Made by a program: the position numbers and the translations under genes. This document shows, one piece after another, positions 11,574-22,800 of a DNA stretch of 64,000 nucleotides; position 1 is the first letter of the stretch; every line of letters starts with the position of its first letter. Under the pieces are notes generated by a model. The model had not been told where the DNA came from, did not search any database, and was given only the letters and a program-made list of their open reading frames with translations. This stretch comes from Hormiphora californensis (lineage: Eukaryota; Ctenophora; Tentaculata; Cydippida; Pleurobrachiidae): positions 577,501 to 641,500 of the forward strand of contig CM035353.1 of NCBI GenBank assembly GCA_020137815.1. The letters run 5' to 3'.

Positions 11574-11792
11574 ATGAGCACCTTTGGCGGCATGGGAGAT
11601 GAGTTTGAGAAATTCCTCAAGAAGTTATCGAGGAGGGTTTCAGACAAGACCAAGGAACCCTATGCAGAAGTTATCAGCCACTTCAGAACAAGGCTGAGAT
11701 TCGGACTTTTGAGGGCATGTCTGATCGCCCTTAGAGGGAACAGGAGGAAGATCGTGCCCATCAATATGCACGAAGTTGAACTTTTAACGTAA
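11574..11792 (+). pseudogene. RT C-terminal fragment, second subfamily, opposite strand
   Basis: The translation runs from STFGGMGDEFEKFLKKLS to FGLLRACLIALRGNRRK. It is homologous to the last ~70 residues of the RT at 39881-42502 but clearly different from the neighbouring minus-strand copy. The two fragments therefore come from different element subfamilies inserted in opposite orientations, with 5' truncations meeting near 11,560. Confidence 0.65.
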
Positions 11793-12242
11793 AATGATGA
11801 GATTTTAGTTACTATTTATTTATTTATTTATGTTTATAAGTCGCATGGGACGTGCGTGGTGTACCAGGAGTGGTGGATTGTGAAGCCACTCTTGTTGTGT
11901 CCCTCTCCCACCTTCTCCGTGTGCCAACACAACACTATACTGGTACACCCGCACAGTCGTGTTCCATTTATTTTGAAATTTTTTTTTGTCGTAAAAAAAT
12001 TTGAAACAATAATAATATCAGCATTTGTATACACGCTCAGACTCCATAGAATACTAGAATCTAAAAAACCCTAGTAACACGGAGCATCAGAGCGGTTCAC
12101 CTTTGCTGCAAACCCTCAAAAATATAAAAAGTTATAATGTCTATAATAATCCAATTAAATGTCCAGTGCTCTGATGCTCAAAAAATCTGGTCACAAAACC
12201 TGGCATTTAGCAAGTATCAGTTCCACACGCACGCCCACACAC

Positions 12243-13253
12243 TCAAATCACCAACTCCACCACCTTGCCTCCTCTGATTCCAAAGTTCTTCCCAGTTTCC
12301 GCCTCCTTCCTCGCCCTCAGCTCCACAACCAGCTTCCTCCTCTCCTCTCTCTCCTCGGGAGAACGATCAGGGGATATGAAAGTTTCACTGAAGTCTTTAG
12401 ATTTCTTCAGACTATTCTTGCACGACAGAATCCTATCTCGGAAATGCCGGCCACTCAACCGCAGCTTTACTGGTCGGTCAGTACCCTCCTTGTACCTACC
12501 GAGGCGCTCCATACCCCATACATCAGTAGTACATTCACCCATACAATCAAACAGGCGTCTGACGTCTAAATCCAAATCGTGGCTGTTTTCACTTTTACAA
12601 TCCAACAACCCATGAACAATAACATTGCTCGCCCTGTCCTCTGTCGCTACAGCAATAGCCTGACGTACCCGCTGCGGTGCTAGGGCAGTCTCACAGTTCT
12701 TCTGAAGAACATTAGCAAATGATTTCATCTCCTTCTCAGCGGTAGTCTGCACAGCACTAATTTCACCGTCTCTTTTCTCCAACAGTTCACACTGTAGCTT
12801 AACTAAGCGGTCCTGTGCTTCAACTAACAAACGCTGTGCGGTGATCAGTTCCTCTTGGCAGTTGATTATTCTCCTTTCACACTCCTCAGTTTCAATAGAC
12901 AGCTTATCAATCGCCGGGTAACACCGTTCAACCAGCAAGCGACACGCCTTCTCTGCAAACTCAGCAAGTTCAGGTTTTCCCACTCCCTTGATCTTACTCT
13001 TACTAGGACACTTCAGATTGTCCCAGAAACAGGAAGCTGAACTAGCAGACCATTTCTTGGGGAAAGAATCTGCCTCCTTCACATGAACAAACAGTTCTCG
13101 CACTAGGTCCACAACTTCACTCTGAACCTCACGGTATACCACCTTTGTCACTCTTTCATCACTGTTCACTCTGAGTCGGTTTGAAAAGCTGTTTCCAGAA
13201 GCAGTACTACCACTCATGACAAGTGAGCACGAGGTGAGCACAGGGTGCCACAA
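12243..13253 (-). CDS. LINE ORF1-like protein (coiled coil plus RRM-like domain)
   Basis: A 336-residue ORF. Residues ~110-185 form a Glu/Gln/Leu-rich coiled coil. From ~205 on, the pattern NVIVHGLLD, then ERLGRYKEGTDRPVKLRL, then FISPDRSPEEREERRKL and GIRGGKVVEL is that of RNA-binding ORF1 proteins of CR1/L2/L1-type retrotransposons, which coat the element RNA. The ORF is intact, but no EN/RT ORF follows it: only a different family's RT fragment lies nearby. It is best seen as a stranded ORF1 of a truncated or rearranged LINE. The exact clade is not determined. Confidence 0.7.
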   Translation of the reverse strand: MWHPVLTSCSLVMSGSTASGNSFSNRLRVNSDERVTKVVYREVQSEVVDLVRELFVHVKEADSFPKKWSASSASCFWDNLKCPSKSKIKGVGKPELAEFAEKACRLLVERCYPAIDKLSIETEECERRIINCQEELITAQRLLVEAQDRLVKLQCELLEKRDGEISAVQTTAEKEMKSFANVLQKNCETALAPQRVRQAIAVATEDRASNVIVHGLLDCKSENSHDLDLDVRRLFDCMGECTTDVWGMERLGRYKEGTDRPVKLRLSGRHFRDRILSCKNSLKKSKDFSETFISPDRSPEEREERRKLVVELRARKEAETGKNFGIRGGKVVELVI

Positions 13254-13433
13254 TTGGAGAGATGCTTGCTAACTTTACTGATAAGGGAGCTCACAAAAAC
13301 GGCACAAAAGCTGCAACGAGATTTAAATAAAGTGATTGGGAAGCGGGTGGCGGCCAACATCGGCCTGAATATAAATAGTGTAGACACTTAACAATGATAA
13401 AAACTGTAATAAATTAAATAAAAAATGAGTCTA

Positions 13434-13937
13434 TTACCCCACTTGATATAGCTGCTCGTCCCTGTTGCCCTCGCCCCTCAATCTACCCCGATGCCCCCTG
13501 ATGGAAACAGTTATTGATCGCACCATGGCGAAAGATAGTCTGAGTCGAAGATAACGGATGCATTGGTCGTAGGAGTATCCCGTTTTCTTAGCTTTCTTAT
13601 CGGCTAGCTGTTTCAGTGTCTTTTTGAATTCTCGACCGAGACCCCCCGTCGTGGACATTACCAGAGGTGTAAATGACGATTTTTCTACTTCAATGACCCG
13701 ATGAAGGTAGCCAGTCTTTTTCTCCCTCTCATGTTTTTCATACACTTTAGAGATTGCCTGGTTAGAGTTAGATGCCACCCTAGGATTAAATACCCTCACA
13801 TCAAAATAGGTGTTATCCATGCTAGACCAGAAATCACGTGTACTTATATCTAGGCGAGCTCCATCCGCCGTAATAGTTCCCTCTGGGAGACTCAAAGTGA
13901 TTGGGAATAAATAAAAATGCGTCGCAACGCGCGACAC
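13434..13937 (-). pseudogene. RT C-terminal fragment with nuclease-like motif
   Basis: The ORF of 167 residues includes GARLDISTRDFW then YFDVRVFNPRV then SFTPLVMSTTGGLG and LSFAMVRSITVSIRG. It corresponds to residues ~720-860 of the full-length RT at 39881-42502. The D-x(n)-D-V-R arrangement matches the proposed nuclease motif there. The start lies inside the domain, so this is a 5'-truncated copy. Confidence 0.7.
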
Positions 13938-14394
13938 AAATGATTAAAACGCTGCCAAAAATCAACTTTCTTAATAAGCCGCGCGCTGAAAATTATGTCG
14001 TCCGAACCGGAAAACGTTAAAATCTGGGTGCCTTTCATTGCTTTGAAAAGCGCTGCCTTATCCCGCGCTATCGGGGGCCAGCAACGTTTGCCAATTCATT
14101 GCCAATTCATTGCTAACAATTCGTAGTTTTGGCGCGCGCGACGGGTTAGGGCTATCCGTTAGGGTCTGGTTAGGGTTTGGTTTGGGGTTACCGGTTAGGG
14201 CTATCGATTCTCTAACTGATACCGTTTAGTTTACACAAATCGGCCATGTGGTTCCATGGCTATAGCCGTTTGAAAAAAGTCGGTCTAAGTATACTCTTTT
14301 GGCAGCACGCACCTGTAAACAGGCTGCAAGGCACCCAGATTATAATCGCGCCCGTCCGAACCGGCTAGCGTTAAAATCTGGGTGTTTTGGGAGT

Positions 14395-14475
14395 GCTGAC
14401 AAACGGTTTTTTAGGGTTAGGGCTAAAGTAGGGTTAGGGTTAGGGTTGGGGTTTGGGTTGGGGTTAGGCCTTGAC
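14395..14475. repeat. Degenerate telomere-like TTAGGG stretch
   Basis: Imperfect repeats of GGGTTA (GGGTTAGGGTTAGGGTT, then GGGTTTGGGTTGGGGTTA) lie between two copies of the 14.2/14.6-kb repeat arm. It is consistent with an interstitial telomeric-type microsatellite. TTAGGG is the common animal telomere unit. Only about 80 bp is affected, so a real chromosome end is not implied. Confidence 0.6.
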
Positions 14476-14629
14476 ATACCCTACCAGATAAACTTTGAAT
14501 CAGCCAAAACGGTTGAGTGGTTTGGCGGTTAGAGCTTTTTTGGCAGCGCGCACCTGTAAACACCCAGATCGTAACGGCGCATGTCCGAACCGCGGTTTTT
14601 TTATAGTCGGATTTTTGTGGAAAACGTTA

Positions 14630-14795
14630 GGGTCTGGTTAGGGTTTGGTTTGGGGTTATCGGTTAGGACTATCGATTCTCTATCAGTTACCGTTTAGTTT
14701 GCTCAAATTGTTTGAAAAAATTCGGTCTAAGTGTACTCTTTTGGTAGCGCGCACCTGTAAAAAGGCTGCAAGGCACCCAGATTATAATTGCGCCC
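14630..14795. repeat. Third copy of the foldback arm
   Basis: GGTCTGGTTAGGGTTTGGTT through CTGCAAGGCACCCAGATTA repeats the right arm of the 10.4-14.4 kb foldback element in direct orientation, about 475 bp further on. Small internal deletions distinguish it. Confidence 0.6.
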
Positions 14796-15040
14796 GATTT
14801 TTGTCACCCCAAAATGACCGTGAATGTGAAATTGATCAATTTTGACGCGCACACCACACGTTAACATGTGATGTGATGCGCAAAAACATTCCGTGCACGA
14901 AAAGGGGGTTGACAACTTCAAAAAAGCCGACTTTTATACACAGCGTTTACACCAGAGCGAAATTTCTGATGATGGAAAATTTAAGCCAATCACAGCGCAG
15001 ATTTCGAAATTTTTCTTCCCACAATCGGGGCAAAATAAAG

Positions 15041-15184
15041 TCCATTTTTTTCAACTGTTCACCCAGAAACTGAAATTTAATAAAAATTAGAATTTGTGTG
15101 GCGCGCGCTACACGTTAACATGTGATAAACGCGCTAAACAATTCCGCACACGACTTTGGGGGGTGAACAGTTGAAAAAAATGGA
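15041..15184. mobile_element. Short MITE, TTCAACTGTTCACCC family
   Basis: About 144 bp starts TCCATTTTTTTCAACTGTTC and ends GAACAGTTGAAAAAAATGGA. The interior is highly similar to copies at 55875-56019 and 60160-60303 (GGCGCGCGCTACACGTTAAC) and related to 38956-39105. No coding content. The four copies establish it as a mobile family. Confidence 0.75.
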
Positions 15185-15223
15185 GTATAGGCCGTTAATT
15201 TTTATTATATCCGGGGAAATATA

Positions 15224-15309
15224 CAGTCGGACCCCGAATTTAGCGGAAACCCCGATTTAACGGGCAAAACCCTTTGCCCCGAGGGTGCCGTTAAATCGGG
15301 TTCCGACTG
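15224..15309. mobile_element. Pogo-like MITE (short member)
   Basis: 86 bp beginning TA|CAGTCGGACCCCGAATTT and ending CGGGTTCCGACTG. It is nearly all inverted repeat, a minimal form of the CAGTCGGACCCCGAT family. Confidence 0.75.
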
Positions 15310-15467
15310 TTAACTGTAATAAGATAAGGTATGATTTTCAGAAACAATGCAATGTATTTTGCACCCCCATCATGGGGGGTGGGGGTATGGGGGCCATGAC
15401 CCCCCTCCTCTCCCCGATAGATCCACCCATGGGTTGTTAGATCAGAGTTCAACAAATCACACACAGT

Positions 15468-15648
15468 TCAATATCCAAGAATAAGATCAATTTTAAGATA
15501 TTCCCACTGTCCACTATGGAATGCATAGTTATATGCGCACATAGCCTGGTAGAATATCACAAAGTAGACAAATATCACACTTATTTGATTTATTATTGCT
15601 TTCCTGCATCTGCTAAGCTTTTCCTCCGCTTTGTCTGTTGCCCGATCT
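15468..15648 (-). CDS. Possible terminal exon of an unrecognised membrane protein
   Basis: On the minus strand a good acceptor (TATTTTTCAG) ends at about 15,649. An open stretch then encodes RATDKAEEKLSRCRKAII and a hydrophobic helix-like segment (ISVIFVYFVIFYQAMCAY) before a stop. I do not recognise the family. An upstream partner exon could not be joined in phase, so this may be chance. Confidence 0.2.
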
Positions 15649-15781
15649 GAAAAATACATCCATGGTAGGTTATTGTACAAACATTTGATCTCGCACTTTT
15701 TTCCCTCCGCCCTCGTTAGAAGATAAAACAAGCAATCACATATATCGATACTCGATTACAAAAGAGATGATAAACATTTAT

Positions 15782-16037
15782 CAGTCAGACCCCGATTTAT
15801 CGGAATGCTCGGGGAAAGGGTTTTGCCCGGTAAATCGAGGTGCCCGGTATATCGGGGTCAAATACCGTTAATTTTCTCCTTCGGGGGAAGTTTATCCTCC
15901 CGGTAAATGATTAACTAAATCGGGGTTCCGATGGGGTCAAAACGTGCGTTTTTCCGGTTAGGCTCGCAAAAATAAGTTTATCCTCCCGGTAAATCGGGTT
16001 CCGGTAAATCGGGGCCCGGTAAATCGGGGTCTGACTG
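15782..16037. mobile_element. Pogo-like MITE
   Basis: 256 bp starting CAGTCAGACCCCGATTTATC and ending GGGGTCTGACTG|TA. The interior alternates CGGTAAATCGGGGT-type motifs in inverted order, like the other members at 19156 and 22521. Confidence 0.7.
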
Positions 16038-16061
16038 TAATTGTTTCCTCATCTATTACCC

Positions 16062-16371
16062 TGAAATTTGGCGAACATACGGTCCAGATGGGGGGAAGGT
16101 AGGTCGTGTGAGGTACACTCCGTCTCAAACAAGTCATGTATCGTGTCTGCCATATTCTAATATCATCAGGAGAGGAGGTTTGTGAGGAGGTTGGTGAGGA
16201 GGTTGGTGAGGAGGTTTGTGAGGAGGTTGGTGAGGAGGTTGGTGAGGAGGGACTCTCTCCAAGAGAGTCGCAATGGGGAGGCAAGGTTTGACTATAATCA
16301 GTCATTAGTGAAATCTTGCGCCTCGCTTTTTCCCCTTTGTTCCACCTGCTAATAGTGAAAATAATTTCCAA
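16062..16371 (-). CDS. Low-confidence ORF with a Ser/Pro/Thr minisatellite
   Basis: A minus-strand open frame contains a 12-bp tandem repeat (GGAGGTTGGTGA on +, 16165-16255) translated as SSPT/SSQT repeats. It is followed by QTRYMTCLRRSVPHTTYLPP. The frame then runs into the pogo-like MITE, whose sequence supplies the last residues, so the true end must lie earlier. I recognise no homologue. It may be an exon of a gene or only an open repeat. Confidence 0.2.
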
Positions 16372-16400
16372 TGACGTTTCCTCTTGAAAAGCATCTACCA

Positions 16401-16558
16401 GTTAGATTTAGAAGTTTGTATCCTGGTAGAGTGCTCGATCCGGGGATGCGGAGAGCTGAACTATTGTGACAAGTGAAACAAGGTTTTACAAAATCAACAA
16501 ATGTTTGTTGATTTTGTAAAACCTTGTTTCACTTGTCACAATAGAAAAGCATCTACCA
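16401..16558. mobile_element. SINE-like or hairpin insertion with 15-bp target duplication
   Basis: The 15-mer GAAAAGCATCTACCA occurs at 16386-16400 and again at 16544-16558. Between the copies is a tRNA-like A box (TGGTAGAGTGC, 16424-16434) and a palindrome with ~41-nt arms (16461-16544). A long direct duplication is the hallmark of LINE-mobilised insertions. No clear B box is seen, so the Pol III origin is uncertain. Confidence 0.55.
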
Positions 16559-17124
16559 AAAGGTGCAGACTGCAAAGCGAGCCGTGATCAGGCATGAATA
16601 TAAGCTATGTAAAGGTATAACGACGAAATAATACAGCTGTATTTAGGACGCAACACATGGTAATTGAATCCCTGACGGGAAACCAATCATCAGGCGACGA
16701 ATGTGAAGGTATAGATAGCTGAACTGAAATAACCGAAGAATCAATGTCCATGTGCTGCTATTTTAGCTGCACAATTATCATCAAATAATCCATCTCGATA
16801 ATTGTGGCTAAGATGATAATTGTGGCTAAGCGATCTCGCCGCTAAGACCACATTAATTCTAATGTGTACTAGTACATAATGCGAAAATCGAAAGTAGAGT
16901 GATGATAGGCGATAAGTCAAAATTAGGCTAATTATTCGCAAAAATCGAAGCGTAATACATAATCGGTTAAGCCTTTACCGCAACCAACCAGAACCACACA
17001 ATTGAAACTATGTCAGTATAGGCAGGTCGGAAGAATCTCGACACCGAAATATATATGTATTTCAAATAAACTGGGACATATACAGAGAGTTAATGTAAGT
17101 GCACTTTGCAGGTGTCAGACGTTA
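16559..17124. other. No gene seen
   Basis: AT-rich intergenic DNA with a short tandem duplication (GATAATTGTGGCTAAG twice, about 16797-16830). No ORF with recognisable features and no further repeat of note. Confidence 0.5.
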
Positions 17125-17893
17125 TAACGGGTGACAACTAAAAATCTGGACAATTTTCTGTGAGCTCTAGCGCTGGCCCCGTTTGAGATACAGCGTCAGG
17201 CCAGCTATAGAACGATTCTCCAGACAATTTTGAATCAGAATAACAGAGCGGGAAAGACTAAAAAGTTCCTTTTCATTGCGATATCGCAAAACTTCCTCTT
17301 GCCCCACTAAAGCATGTAGTACGTGAAATTTACACACTTTTCTAGCACCTCTAGCGCCTGTTCTTTTTGAGATACAGCTTCGGGGCAGCGATAGAATGAT
17401 GTTTCAGACAATTTTGAACGAAATCAACTTTGTTTCACACTCCGTTAATCTCAATTCTGATCACAGAATCATCTGTAACAAACCCTCCAAAGCGTAGTTT
17501 ACAGGTAATTTGAGAAATCGCCTTTTTGACGATCTCTCGAAACATTTATGACGTGGAAAACCCACTTCCTGGTGAGCTAAAATGTTGAAAATTGGCAGTT
17601 ATATTGGTTATGGCATGAACAACCATTCTTTAAAATTTGAGAATTTTATTTCATTGGGAAGGTCGTTTCTGATCACATAGAAATCTCAAATATCCGTACT
17701 ACATGCTTTGGTGGGGCAAGAGGAAGTGATGCGATATCCCAATGAAAATCAACTTTTTAGTCTTTCCCGTTGTGTTATTCTGATTCAAAATTGTCTGAAA
17801 AATCGTTCCATCACTGGCCCGAAGCTGTATCTCAAACGGGTTCGGCACTAGAGCTCACAGAAAAAAGTCCAGATTTTTAGTTGTCACCCGTTA
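17125..17893. mobile_element. TA-flanked MITE with ~200-bp TIRs
   Basis: The 769-bp element starts TAACGGGTGACAACTAAAAA and ends with the inverse GTTGTCACCCGTTA, flanked by TA on both sides (17123-17124, 17894-17895). The inverted arms extend about 200 bp and share GTTTGAGATACAGC, AGACAATTTTGAATCAGAAT and GCCCCACTAAAGCATGTAGT. No ORF. The TA duplication suggests a Tc1/mariner-type non-autonomous element. Confidence 0.8.
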
Positions 17894-18494
17894 TATTGCT
17901 GATACGATACAATAGTTAGATAGTACCTATCTACTAAATACTTAGATGTGTATAACTGTGCTCCATATCACATATAACTCCAACGAATGTCTGTTTAACA
18001 TCAGAATAATGCGTTGTATTGTTGATTCTCATGTGGAATTGACAATACCACGTGAAAATTCACATTACAATAAAATGACCGCCCGCCAAGCGCCGCCCAC
18101 GACGCGGTCCACGACGTTCAAGACGTACACGTACAAACTAGAAAAGAGCAATCATTGTTAGCGGACTGTGCGTTGTTGGCGACGCGTTATGTGGACTTCG
18201 CCCCCCCCCCCCCCCCCCGCCCGGACCCGGCTGGAGGCGTCAGGCGGCCACCAGTCCCCCAGACCGTTAAGGCTTGTGCTCCCTACGGCACCGCTTCGCG
18301 GCACTTCCGTTCGGGTCTATGGGCCAATTTTGGGGAAATTATGTTGCCCTTTCTGACCAACCAAAAGTTCATTTTTGGCAACTATTCGACCTGGGGCGGT
18401 CAATACGATGGAGCACCACTGTAATTGAGATCTGTCTGGTACTGCAAATTGCACTAGCTGCTAACATAGAGATCATGTCCTTAGAAGGTGAAAC
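17894..18494. other. Intergenic DNA upstream of the RUS-family gene, with a C-run repeat
   Basis: Contains a run of about 17 C near 18,201-18,217 and a GC-rich repeat (TACGGCACCGCTTCGCGGCA, about 18,283-18,302). That repeat resembles, in inverse, the repeat near 44,930. It ends with GGAGCACCACTG at about 18,410, a terminal motif also found at about 45,304. The 5' UTR and promoter of the RUS-family gene must lie near 18,430-18,494, but no clear TATA or initiator is visible. Confidence 0.45.
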
Positions 18495-18829
18495 ATGGTT
18501 GATATACGAGAGACGGAGGACGGGATAACAGTCCGCAGATTCACAATCACTACTAATGGTGTAACGTGTGTGGCACGTCACAAGTCATCTGCTCAGAAAG
18601 TTACCTCTCTACTCAAGGTTAGATTTGTATAATCACTGTGCGGGCAAGCGCAAAGGTGCATGCCGTACCGTGTCCCCCGAGGACGTGCATGGGCCTTCCC
18701 GACCCAACTTCAACTACATAAATCATAAAACAAGTTGTGTATTATACGGGACTAATACGGTGTATTAAGTAATGCAATTGGTGAACTTTTACTAGCAAAC
18801 TGTTAAGTACATTTAATGTCTACCATCAC

Positions 18830-18874
<45 letters not shown>

Positions 18875-18891
18875 ACTCTCTCTCTCTTCAA

Positions 18892-18924
<33 letters not shown>

Positions 18925-18981
18925 CTCTCCTCTCTACCTCTCCTCCTCTCTCTCCTCTCTCTCTCTCTCTCTCATCTCCTC

Positions 18982-19024
<43 letters not shown>

Positions 19025-19773
19025 ACTTAAATTTTCTCTGCCAGGAAGCATTCTTGCCCCAAGGATATCCAGCGACGGTCAGTAAAGATTACATGGAATA
19101 CCAGATATGGGACACCCTCCAGGTATCTTTTTGAAAACTTTTAAATAAGAAACTACAGTCGGACCCCGATTTAGGGACACCCTCGGGGGAAAGGCTCTTG
19201 TCCACTAAATCGGGGTGTCCACTAAATCGGGGTCAAATAATGTTAATTTCCTATATCGGGGGGAAAAAATCCTGTCCCTAAATCGGGGTGCCACTAAATC
19301 GGGGGCCCTAAATCGGGGTCCGACTGTACAGAGTAGTAAGCAATCCCAAAATTAAGATACTTTCTCGTCTATAAATCAAAAGGTTTTCTCATTTGATCTC
19401 TAGTTGATCAATTCGGTCTAGTTGAGTCCATCGCAATATACCTACTAAAGATACTCATATTATTTACAGTTGTCTATATTACATACTATTATTTAAAAGA
19501 AAGCATGGCTATTTATGGCTGGTAACCAGTTCCACTGAGGCAAGTCTGGGATGTAGATATAAATGAAGCTATTTCAAGGGAAATTGGAAAAAATACAGGC
19601 CATTTACTGCAGTAGCATTATATACATTCTACATATTCAATATGATATATCTTACAGACAATAGTAGAGAAGTTGCATTGAATATGTGCAACCAAATAGA
19701 CAAAAGTACTACATACACTGGTATCATGGAACAACTGTCCTTCTCTCTCACAAACGTATATATACACTATCTT

Positions 19774-19811
<38 letters not shown>

Positions 19812-22800
19812 ATATTTGTTGTCAACATCAAAACACTTAAACACCTGTTGCGGGGGCCCCCACGTGCATTCATCGCTCCATTTTTATCTTTCCCTATATC
19901 ATCTAGTTTCCTCTCTCTCCTTTTTCCGTCTCTCATTCTCAGCTCATCAGTCAGGTTTCCCTTTCTATAAGTGGTTACAGGTGTTCCCTGCTTCCCATAC
20001 AAACTTAAGTTATGCATCCACTATCCCAATATATAATAACCCCATCCATACCAAGTTATCGCAGATATTAGATAGTTGATAGTGCAATTAGTAGTTCAAA
20101 TATATTCATTTATTAATTTAGTTTTAACCCTATATATAATTGTTTTCCAGGAGTTATGTTCTTCTCTGAATGGCACACTGGCCTCGCACGCAACCTTTAA
20201 GGGCATGGGTGTGGGTGACGCTTCTGCAACTGCTCTGGGAGCTACCTATACCTGGATTCTAAAAGGTTATTGATTTAATTGTTAATTATTAACTAAGAAT
20301 AATTGCCATTGTATATACAGACAACTTGCCTTGATCGACAGACCACCCTCTTTCACGGGGGGGGGGGATCCCATGGTATACTTTGGTATACTTTGGCACT
20401 TTCCACAACTTTTTCAGCGATTTTCCATATACCAAAGTATACCAAAGTATACCAAAGTATACCAAGGTATACCAAAGTATACCATAAAAATTTTGAAAAG
20501 GGTAAAATTTAAGCGATAAGTTAACATAAATGACTAAATTTGTAAAACTACATCCTTATTTCTTTATAAGTTGGTAATATAACGCTTATTAAACCGATTT
20601 TTACGTTTTTGTTACATCATCCGGCTAGTGCTTCTAGGCTTGCCACTCGGGTTCGATTCCCGGTGAAGGCAATTTTTGAAAAATTTTTGGAGACTTTACC
20701 AAATACTATTTGAACATTTTCTTGACTTTTTAAAAGCTTTTTTATCATACTCAAATGGGTCCCAATTTGTCAAACCCCAGTTTTCTGACTCACCATTTTA
20801 TAGGTAATATTTTCCCTCGATTCTATGAATTTAGCCTATTTAGCACCATTGTCCAATTTTATGAGTCAAGAAAGTTTATATAAAATGTTTTAAAGCCTTA
20901 ACTGTTGTAAATTAACACTTTAAAGTTATTAAAAAGATATGGTATACTTTGGTACTTTCCACATATTTTTTTGGGATTTTCCATATACCAAAGTATACCA
21001 AAGTATACCAAAGTATACCATGGGATCCCCCCCCCCCTCTTTCACCATCCCCCTCTCGCACATGTAAAGGAGGGTTAGAACATAACGACAACCAACTACG
21101 TTGATATGATATTTATTCAACATCGTCACTGTATCACACTCTGTCTACAGTCTACACACCCTTCCCTTCTAGATGGTTCAGGGATGGTAGCAAACATATT
21201 GTTCGCCTGGTCGCGAGGTACGCAGTTGGATATTGATGCGAAACGGTGGAGGTTGTTCGCAGATGTTGTTAATGATCTGGCTATGCTAATTGATCTCCTC
21301 TCGCCCCTGGCACCATCCCTCCTTTTTACACCCATAATGTGCTTCACTACCGTTTTGAGGGTACTATACTAACTATATTACATTGTATTAGTAGATCTAT
21401 TAATCGGTAATTTTAATTGTATTGTGATGATATATATATTCAATGAACCCTTAATTAACCCAAATATTCCACCAATTAATCCAATTACTACATTTCCAAT
21501 TAGAGCTTGGTTGGCGTCGCAGGAGGATGCACTCGTGCGACAATAAAACAACACCAAGCCATAGCAAACAACACTGCGGATGTAAGCGCCAAGGATGGAA
21601 GCCAGGTAATGGTTTATGTTAATTGGTTAATTAATTAGGAATATACTCTCTCTAGTTTTTTGTTCAAACGGGGCACGCGAATTGCAGTCTAGCTTGGCAA
21701 CTCTCTAGATATATGTATTATATTATCAATTAACAGATCCCTTACAGGAGCGGTTATCAAGTCTGATAGGATTGTTTCTCAGTATGTGTCTGATGGGCTT
21801 TGTAAATGATTCACCCTACCTGACATGGCCTATATTCCTTATTCTAACATGTCTTCATCTATATTGGTAAGCTTGTAACAGGGGGCGGTGTTTCCCCCTA
21901 TATCCCTCCATCCCCGGTCTGTCTCTCTCTCTGTCCCGTCTCTGTCTGTTCCGTCTCTATCTTTATTCAAACTTTTGACTGCAAAATCAAAATATATACA
22001 GACTAGCGCACCCATTGGGTGCGCCTCAAGTAAAGGTTTATTTGATAACCCAACCGGCTTCGCCGGGTGGTTCTTTTCGTCACTTTCAACGTGAAAAAAA
22101 CGGTTGCCATGGCAACTGAAGTGGTAACTATGGGGACTGGCATGTTAAAAGTCATTCGAAAATATTAAGAAACCTCCACTGGAACTTCAGAAAGTGTGAA
22201 TAACAGCTTTACAACTTTTGTCATATAAAGTGTTTTATGAAGGAGCAGTCTGTCGCTTAGATACCGCCTAACGAACGACCATCACTACGTCGTTCATCTC
22301 CAAATTATAATAGAGATTACTAACTGAGTCTCCTCTTCAGTAACTACAAGGCGTGTTCATGTTTGGTTATGTGTTCTCTTAACCCAGCCAGATATGCCAT
22401 CCTTTTGGACCACTGGAGAATCCATGGGACCGTATTGAGTCCAGAGGAGGTGAACAAACAAGAACAATTCATAACAGGTATATTTAGAAGTTTATATTAA
22501 AGAGATTGAACTTTATATTACAGTCGGACCCCGATTTACCGGGATGCTTGGGGGAAAGGTTTTGCCCGGTAAATCGGGGTGCCCGATATATCGGGGTCAA
22601 ATACCGTTACTTTCCTACATCGGGGGAAGTTTTTCCTCCCGGTAAATCGGGGTCCGACTGTGTATCGTTTATTAGACTCCCTAATCACAACTTGATTGAA
22701 ATATACTTTAAATTGTAGGTCGATCTTTGCCGGTAACGTTGGGAGCATCTCTTCTCAATTTTTCTGGGCCTCTCGACGTCAGCGACCGTGATTATGTGAT

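Larger units (their letters stand above)
10395..14352. mobile_element. Composite foldback element enclosing LINE fragments
   Basis: The sequence around 10395-10466 (GGGCGCGATTATAATCTGGG, GCAGCCTGTTTA) recurs inverted at about 14285-14352. The sequence at about 10975-11074 (ACCACATGGCCAATTTG, GAATCGATAGCCCTAACC) recurs inverted at about 14155-14255. The arms enclose three RT C-terminal fragments and one LINE ORF1. A further direct copy of the right arm lies at 14630-14795. The left arm is interrupted by about 500 bp of unrelated DNA. I infer a foldback element that has accumulated retroelement debris. Confidence 0.5.

Noticed and set aside
12159-12615. Plus-strand ORFs of 136 and 116 residues
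   Set aside because: Antisense shadows of the LINE ORF1 at 12243-13253.
18803-19051. Arg/Glu or Ser/Leu repeat ORFs
   Set aside because: Translation of the TC microsatellite in RUSF1 intron 1.
20605-20675. Functional tRNA gene
   Set aside because: Only a B box and 3'-like half are visible. A proper A box and acceptor stem could not be found.
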